Below are positions 6,630-9,694 of a stretch of 9,694 bases of DNA, in pieces; within the stretch, counting starts at the first letter, position 1, and each line of letters begins with the position of its first letter. Below the pieces are notes generated by a model. That model made no database searches and had not been told where the DNA came from. It was given only the letters and a program-made list of their open reading frames with translations. Both the position numbers and the translations under genes were made by a program. Origin of the DNA: UBA3064 sp023258775 (lineage in GTDB: Bacteria; Pseudomonadota; Gammaproteobacteria; Burkholderiales; Burkholderiaceae_E); the NCBI GenBank assembly GCA_044355655.1, contig JBIKXS010000062.1:1-9694 (forward strand), read 5' to 3'.

Positions 6630-6913
6630 TGGTTGCTCAACTGATTACTGGCTTTAAGAACGTCAACCCTGATGGGTCGATCCTTGAACTGGTGGTGTGG
6701 CGAGTGCCTAAACCTGTGCCACCGAGCCTTCATTTTTATAAATACCGTGCGGTCTATGTCGTTAATGGAGAACGAATAGTGGGGTTTGATAATGAGCGGG
6801 GCAAAGGGGATCATAGCCATTTGGATGGGGTTGAGGCGCCGTACAACTTCACAACAGTTGAGCAGTTAGTGGAAGATTTCATCGCCGCTGTTGATGCTAA
6901 GAGGGGTTCATGA
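6629..6913 (+). CDS. tumE: TumE-family toxin (DUF6516) of a type II toxin-antitoxin system
   Basis: The 94-aa protein has the core of the toxin_DUF6516/TumE family: LVVWRVP near residue 21, YKYR at 37-40, then FDNERGKGDHSH at 53-64, whose Asp, Lys and His residues are the conserved block. The length is normal for the family. It is paired with a TumA-like HTH protein whose start overlaps its stop (ATGA, 6910-6913), the usual toxin-first order. The start at 6629 is set by family alignment and by the promoter, as no ribosome-binding site is present. TumE toxins of this family have been linked to RNA cleavage; that is family knowledge, not visible here. Two operators suggest control by the antitoxin. 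Confidence 0.85.
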   Translation: MVAQLITGFKNVNPDGSILELVVWRVPKPVPPSLHFYKYRAVYVVNGERIVGFDNERGKGDHSHLDGVEAPYNFTTVEQLVEDFIAAVDAKRGS

Positions 6914-7263
6914 TGGGACGTAATCTCAAGATCACTTTGGAGCCAGATTGGAAGGCGGCTTTGCGGGCAACTGCCCAACTTGCGAAGGCCGAGATCTATC
7001 AAGGTGAAGTTTTGAACTTTGAAACACCCGCTCAGTTTTTTGGCCAACTCACAGAGAAGCGTTGGGAACTGGTACGCGCCGCTCAAGGCCGCGGCGAGTT
7101 GTCGGTTCGAGAGCTTGCAAGATTGGTGGGTAGAGATGTGAAGCGTGTTCATGAGGATGTCACCGTTTTGGCGACATTGGGGATGCTTGAACGCACTGAG
7201 CAAGGTGGACTGATTTGCCCTTTCACCTCAATGCATATCGACATGTATTTAGAGACGGCATAA
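6910..7263 (+). CDS. tumA: TumA-like antitoxin, winged-helix DNA-binding protein (HVO_A0114 family)
   Basis: The 117-aa protein has an N-terminal region (LKITLEPDW) and, at about 47-95, a winged helix-turn-helix (LTEKRWELVRAAQ, LSVRELARLVGRDVKRVHEDV, LATLGMLER) typical of the HVO_A0114 family antitoxins partnered with TumE. It should neutralise the toxin and bind the two inverted repeats upstream of tumE. The start overlaps the tumE stop, and a second ATG follows at 6913; AGAGGGG just upstream can serve as ribosome-binding site. The stop lies 12 bases from the end of the convergent integrase remnant, so the pair directly abuts integrase-derived DNA. Confidence 0.85.
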   Translation: MMGRNLKITLEPDWKAALRATAQLAKAEIYQGEVLNFETPAQFFGQLTEKRWELVRAAQGRGELSVRELARLVGRDVKRVHEDVTVLATLGMLERTEQGGLICPFTSMHIDMYLETA

Positions 7264-7274
7264 GGTCGTATCTA

Positions 7275-7701
7275 TTACCCCAAAGCAGCCACTAAGGGTA
7301 CATCCACCACCCGATTCGGCATGGCACCCATCACTGAGCCGACGGCCAGGGTAGCTGCGTTGCTGGCAGCAAGCAGGGTGTCCTGGCTCAGGTGCGCATA
7401 GCGCTGGGTCGTCTTCACCTGGGTATGGCCGAGGATGCGTTGGACTTCGTATAAGGTTCGGCCTGAATTGATCAGAAGACTTGCAAAGCTGTGACGCAGG
7501 TCATGCATTCTCACATCAGCTAAGCCTGCCTTGCTTCGAGCGGTGTGCCATGCGCAATAAATGGACACGTAGGGCTTGCCGGTATCGGGATTAGCAAAGG
7601 CCCATGGAAGATCCCGAGGCATGGTTGCAAGCAAATTCATGACGCCATCTGCTAAAGGCACATGCCTTGCCTTACCGGCCCTGGTGGTGGGGTTAGGCCA
7701 G
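7275..7701 (-). pseudogene. 5'-truncated tyrosine integrase, C-terminal catalytic part only
   Basis: This frame encodes the C-terminal 136 or so residues of a tyrosine recombinase closely related to the one at 8448-9470. It keeps AGKARHVPL, the HDLRH box, the LGH histidine and the QRYAH tyrosine, but the core-binding domain and the first catalytic Arg (GARKRE in the full copy) are missing. Homology stops at 7701. The frame runs on to a GTG at 7745, but those residues are antisense to the antitoxin gene and have no family likeness. It ends with LVAALG, two residues beyond the full copy. It is best read as a remnant of a second integrase; alone it should be inactive. Confidence 0.85.
7290..7701 (-). 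repeat. Integrase direct repeat, truncated copy (about 412 bp)
   Basis: This stretch aligns without gaps to 8457-8868 (offset 1167). Bases 7468-7604 are identical to 8635-8771 (137 bp). The part to the left is only about 88% identical, and just to the right there is a cluster of changes (DLP against NVD codons). Such patchiness is unlike a simple recent duplication and suggests gene conversion or two related elements. Confidence 0.85.
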
Positions 7702-8052
7702 CAGCCGTGCCTTGGTGGCCCGAGAAGCTTTGCTCGACGTTGCACCGCGCACTCGCACTGACAGGGCAGGACGGATCGTTAATCCAACTCGCATACCGGC
7801 ATTGGTCGCCATGTTTACAAGTGCATCGAGACTAAAGATTTCGATCTTGCCTTTAAGCATTTGATTGAATCGCGGCTGGGTAACTCCCAGAGTTTTTGCA
7901 GCGGCCGCTTGTGTCAGACCACTGGCGTTGTACCACTGCACCAAAACGATCATTGTCTGGGAACGCAATAGAAGATTTTGAGCCTCCAGAACATCGAATC
8001 CCAGATCTTCAAAGATATTCGCACTGCCTTTGGTAACTTTTAATCCCGTCAT
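7693..8052 (-). CDS. HigA-like XRE/HTH antitoxin
   Basis: The 119-aa protein has a helix-turn-helix at about residues 35-70 (LVQWYNASGLTQAAAAKTLGVTQPRFNQMLKGKI) preceded by an N-terminal GSANIFEDLGF segment, the layout of HTH_37-type antitoxins that partner HigB/Gp49 toxins. It follows the toxin with an ATGA overlap (8052-8049), and GAGGA lies just upstream of the start. After RVGLTIRPA the tail is basic and Ser/Ala-rich. The stop codon (7693-7695) lies within DNA homologous to the integrase gene, so the present C-terminus was set by the rearrangement. It should bind the toxin and repress the promoter upstream of 8390. Confidence 0.8.
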   Translation of the reverse strand: MTGLKVTKGSANIFEDLGFDVLEAQNLLLRSQTMIVLVQWYNASGLTQAAAAKTLGVTQPRFNQMLKGKIEIFSLDALVNMATNAGMRVGLTIRPALSVRVRGATSSKASRATKARLLA

Positions 8053-8390
8053 TTCTTATTCCTCTCTTTCATCAACGCCTTGTATCGGCCAGCTGCAAGG
8101 TCTATATCCTTCTTGCGGGTCTTTTGCGTCTTTTTCACAAATGCATGCAATACATAAACCGCATCGTTGAACTTGGCGACATACAGGACTCTGTAACCCG
8201 TCTCGATACGAATTCGGATCTCTTTCGTACCGGACCCAACGATCTCCATTGGTCTCCAGTCAAGGGGATCAAGCCCTACCTGAACCATACTCAGCTGATG
8301 TCCTACAGATCTTTTAGCTTCATCAGAGAACCCCTTGACCGCGTCAAGGCTGTCACCAAGCCAGCGTAATTGTTTTGATTGTTTTTTCAT
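8049..8390 (-). CDS. HigB/RelE-like toxin (phage-derived Gp49 family)
   Basis: The 113-aa protein has the fold signature of Gp49/HigB-like ribosome-dependent RNases: KEIRIRIETGYRVLYVAKF at about 56-74, then VYVLHAFVKKTQKT at 78-91 and DIDLAAGRYK near 95-104, with basic residues in the usual positions. The toxin-first order and overlap with the antitoxin are typical of higBA loci. The start at 8390 is chosen because GGAG lies six bases upstream; the open frame to 8429 adds residues without such a site. By family it would cleave mRNA on the ribosome; whether it is active cannot be judged from sequence alone. Confidence 0.82.
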   Translation of the reverse strand: MKKQSKQLRWLGDSLDAVKGFSDEAKRSVGHQLSMVQVGLDPLDWRPMEIVGSGTKEIRIRIETGYRVLYVAKFNDAVYVLHAFVKKTQKTRKKDIDLAAGRYKALMKERNKK

Positions 8391-8404
8391 CTTGTACTCC
8401 CATC

Positions 8405-8424
8405 TTATTCTAGTTTTGGAATAA
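8405..8424 (-). promoter_or_regulatory. Candidate operator of the HigB/HigA-like module
   Basis: TTATTC-N8-GAATAA is a perfect six-base inverted repeat 14 bases upstream of the toxin start. It contains a -10-like TAGAAT on the minus strand (8407-8412), though no good -35 was found. The position fits autoregulation by the antitoxin. Confidence 0.5.
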
Positions 8425-8447
8425 ATCAATACTTCACTTGTTCACTC

Positions 8448-9470
8448 CTACGCCGCAACCAAAGGTACATCCAGCACCCGATTCGGCATGGCGCCCATCA
8501 CTGAGCCGACAGCCAAAGTTGCTGCGTTGCTGGCGGCAAGCAACGTGTCCTGGCTCAGGTGCGCATAACGCTGAGTCGTCTTGACCTGGGTATGTCCGAG
8601 GATGTGCTGGACTTCATAGAGCGTCCTGCCCGAGTTGATCAGAAGACTTGCAAAGCTGTGACGCAGGTCATGCATTCTCACATCAGCTAAGCCTGCCTTG
8701 CTTCGAGCGGTGTGCCATGCGCAATAAATGGACACGTAGGGCTTGCCGGTATCGGGATTAGCAAAGGCCCAGTCAACGTTGCGCGGCATGGTTGCAAGCA
8801 AATTCATGACGCCATCCGCCAAAGGCACATGCCTTGCCTTACCGGCCTTGGTGGTTGGGATTCGCCAGATGCGTCGTTCAAGATCGAAGTCTGTCCACTT
8901 GGCATCCAAGACCTCGCGCTTTCGGGCGCCGGTCAAAATGAGCATCGGCACGATGAACTTGAGCATTGGATTTTCGCTCTCGCAGACCGAGTCGTAGAGC
9001 CGCTTGGCTTCACCCTGGCTCAAGTAACGCTCTCGCCGGTTGTTCACCTCAAGCAGCGGCACCCCTGCACAAGGGTTAGCCTTGATCCCTGGGACTTCCC
9101 AGCGAAGCGCGAGATTGAAGATGTACCGCATCATGATCAAAAGGCGATTGGCAGATCCGGCAGCAGCACCAGAAGCCTTGCGGTCAGCATGCATTTTGAC
9201 GATGTCCTGGCGAGTGATTGTGTCCAAATGACGCTTGCCGAACCGAGGCAGCAAGTGGTTCTTCAATAAGCTGATGTCGGTGTTCCAAGACCGCTTATAA
9301 GTCTTCACATAGGGCAGGTATTGCTCGTCGATAAACTGGGCAAAAGTCGGCACAGCCCTAGCAACGCGCTTTTCTTCGACGAGGTCTTCGCCCATAGCAA
9401 TACGATTCCTGGCCTTGTCATCGTGATGATGGCTAGGTGATCGACCCAACACCCGTAAGTTAAGACACAA
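8448..9470 (-). CDS. Tyrosine site-specific integrase (N-terminus uncertain, probably lacking arm-binding domain)
   Basis: The frame encodes up to 340 residues of a phage-type integrase. The core-binding SAM-like domain spans about 42-140 (FAQFIDEQYLPYVKTYKRSW and onward). The catalytic domain has Arg183 (GARKRE), a beta-hairpin Lys (TTKAGKARH, 206-214), HDLRH at 267-271, LGH with His293 and Tyr302 in QRYAH, so all catalytic residues are present. The start is unclear: 9470 is a TTG without Shine-Dalgarno, and the first ATG is at 9395. Conserved sequence begins at about DKARNRIAMGED (9416), right next to the 22-bp repeat. Related integrases have an N-terminal DUF4102-like arm-binding domain that is absent here. 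It would catalyse integration and excision if that loss is natural. Confidence 0.85.
   Translation of the reverse strand: MCLNLRVLGRSPSHHHDDKARNRIAMGEDLVEEKRVARAVPTFAQFIDEQYLPYVKTYKRSWNTDISLLKNHLLPRFGKRHLDTITRQDIVKMHADRKASGAAAGSANRLLIMMRYIFNLALRWEVPGIKANPCAGVPLLEVNNRRERYLSQGEAKRLYDSVCESENPMLKFIVPMLILTGARKREVLDAKWTDFDLERRIWRIPTTKAGKARHVPLADGVMNLLATMPRNVDWAFANPDTGKPYVSIYCAWHTARSKAGLADVRMHDLRHSFASLLINSGRTLYEVQHILGHTQVKTTQRYAHLSQDTLLAASNAATLAVGSVMGAMPNRVLDVPLVAA
8457..8868 (-). repeat. Integrase direct repeat, copy inside the full integrase gene
   Basis: This is the partner of 7290-7701 in the same orientation. The two copies enclose the HigB/HigA-like module in 755 bases (7702-8456). Recombination between them could delete the module or fuse the two integrase genes into one. 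Confidence 0.85.
9422..9443 (+). repeat. 22-bp direct repeat, right copy; candidate attR
   Basis: This copy matches 959-980 at 21 of 22 bases. Read on the plus strand it would encode V-M-M-A-R-stop, like the V-M-K-A-R-stop end of the 171-977 gene. It begins within two bases of where integrase homology ends, and beyond it the sequence leads to the next chromosomal methyltransferase. Confidence 0.55.
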
Positions 9471-9476
9471 TTCTGC

Positions 9477-9505
9477 TTATGCGCTTAGAAAAGATTCCAT
9501 ATAAA
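9477..9505 (+). promoter_or_regulatory. Possible promoter of the 9517 methyltransferase
   Basis: A TATAAA at 9500-9505 is preceded by TTATGC at 9477-9482 with a 17-base spacer. The -35 match is poor, so this is tentative; the gene could instead be read from the upstream cluster in the element-free chromosome. Confidence 0.25.
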
Positions 9506-9516
9506 GTGATCAAACA

Positions 9517-9694
9517 ATGACAGACTGGACAGCTGGCTACGTGGCCGATATTGGCTACACGTATGGGTACTACAACGAGTTGAACCCGCAGCGCATTAGG
9601 CTTGCGTTTCTTAACCAAGGGTTGGTATGCCCTCAGGTTGGCCATGCCTGTGAGTTGGGGTTTGGCCAGGGTCTTTCTGCCAACTTCCATGCGG
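9517..9694 (+). CDS. Class I SAM-dependent methyltransferase, N-terminal part (cut by window edge)
   Basis: From the ATG at 9517 the plus strand stays open to the window end (59 residues). The sequence TDWTAGYVADIGYTYGYY then ELNPQRIRLAF and ACELGFGQGLSANFH is the start of a recognisable family of bacterial class I methyltransferases in which ELGFGQG is SAM-binding motif I (about residues 45-51). Larger members continue with a regulatory or TPR region. Only weak ribosome-binding sequence (AAGTGA) lies upstream. It lies on the same strand as the two left-flank methyltransferases and probably belongs to the same host glycan or surface-modification locus, with the element inserted between them. 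Confidence 0.8.
   Translation, partial: MTDWTAGYVADIGYTYGYYNELNPQRIRLAFLNQGLVCPQVGHACELGFGQGLSANFHA

Larger units (their letters stand above)
959..9443. mobile_element. Putative integrative element (integrase, Prim-Pol replication module, two TA modules)
   Basis: The interval is bounded by the 22-bp direct repeats at 959-980 and 9422-9443. It holds a tyrosine integrase at the right end, a second truncated integrase copy, a Prim-Pol/RepA-like ATPase operon, an RHH-like protein and two toxin-antitoxin modules. Gene content and orientation differ from the flanking + strand methyltransferase genes. The right limit is well supported because integrase homology ends at about 9420. The left limit is less sure: if the repeats are att sites, the 1025-1630 methyltransferase is inside; otherwise the left edge lies between 1631 and 1706. 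No structural phage, terminase, relaxase or type IV secretion genes are seen. The integrase lacks the N-terminal arm-binding domain of longer relatives, so the element may no longer be able to move. Confidence 0.6.

Noticed and set aside
6446..6820. Minus-strand open frame of 124 codons over the tumE region
   Set aside because: It overlaps the clear tumE gene and its operators on the other strand, has no family likeness and unlikely composition.
9460..9690. Minus-strand open frame upstream of the integrase as a possible missing N-terminal domain
   Set aside because: Its sequence shows no DUF4102 likeness and it is antisense to the methyltransferase beginning at 9517.
1..9694. CRISPR array, tRNA or rRNA genes
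   Set aside because: No regularly spaced repeats and no tRNA-like cloverleaf or rRNA sequence was noticed on either strand; no tRNA lies at either candidate att site.

Overview
The window looks like Burkholderiales (Betaproteobacteria) DNA, probably Comamonadaceae-like. This is inferred from moderately high GC, the style of the integrase and Prim-Pol proteins and the methyltransferase family; no rRNA or tRNA is present to confirm it. It is a methyltransferase-rich chromosomal locus interrupted by a roughly 8 kb integrative element.

Layout. Left flank (+ strand): the C-terminal end of an unrecognised gene (to 167), an FkbM-like SAM methyltransferase (171-977) and a small class I SAM methyltransferase (1025-1630). 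Right flank (+ strand): the start of a third, different SAM methyltransferase (9517 to the edge). Between them most genes lie on the minus strand. A replication-type operon reads 6136 to 2556: a Cys-rich small protein, a CxxC/CxxC small protein, an 868-aa Prim-Pol/RepA-like ATPase and a ribbon-helix-helix-like protein, with ATGA start/stop overlaps between the first three. A separate conserved hypothetical (1707-2069) lies beyond it and has its own promoter. The accessory part holds two toxin-antitoxin modules: tumE-tumA (6629-7263, + strand) and a HigB/HigA-like pair (8390-7693, - strand). The latter sits between an open tyrosine integrase (8448-9470) and a 5'-truncated second copy of that integrase (7275-7701).

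How it fits together. The integrase would move the element, the Prim-Pol/ATPase operon would replicate it when excised, and the two TA modules would stabilise it. No capsid, packaging or conjugation genes are visible, so it resembles a small self-replicating integrative element or satellite. A 22-bp near-perfect direct repeat (21/22) occurs at the 3' end of the 171-977 methyltransferase gene (959-980) and just upstream of the integrase's conserved region (9422-9443). It is the best candidate for attL/attR; if so, the 1025-1630 methyltransferase is cargo.

Most notable: (i) the repeat pair at the 3' end of a methyltransferase gene; (ii) two 20-bp operators of one consensus (TGTTGKC-N6-GMCAACA) over the tumE promoter, with a likely leaderless start; (iii) the TA module bracketed by integrase copies that share a 137-bp identical tract inside otherwise diverged sequence, the antitoxin stop codon falling in integrase-derived DNA.
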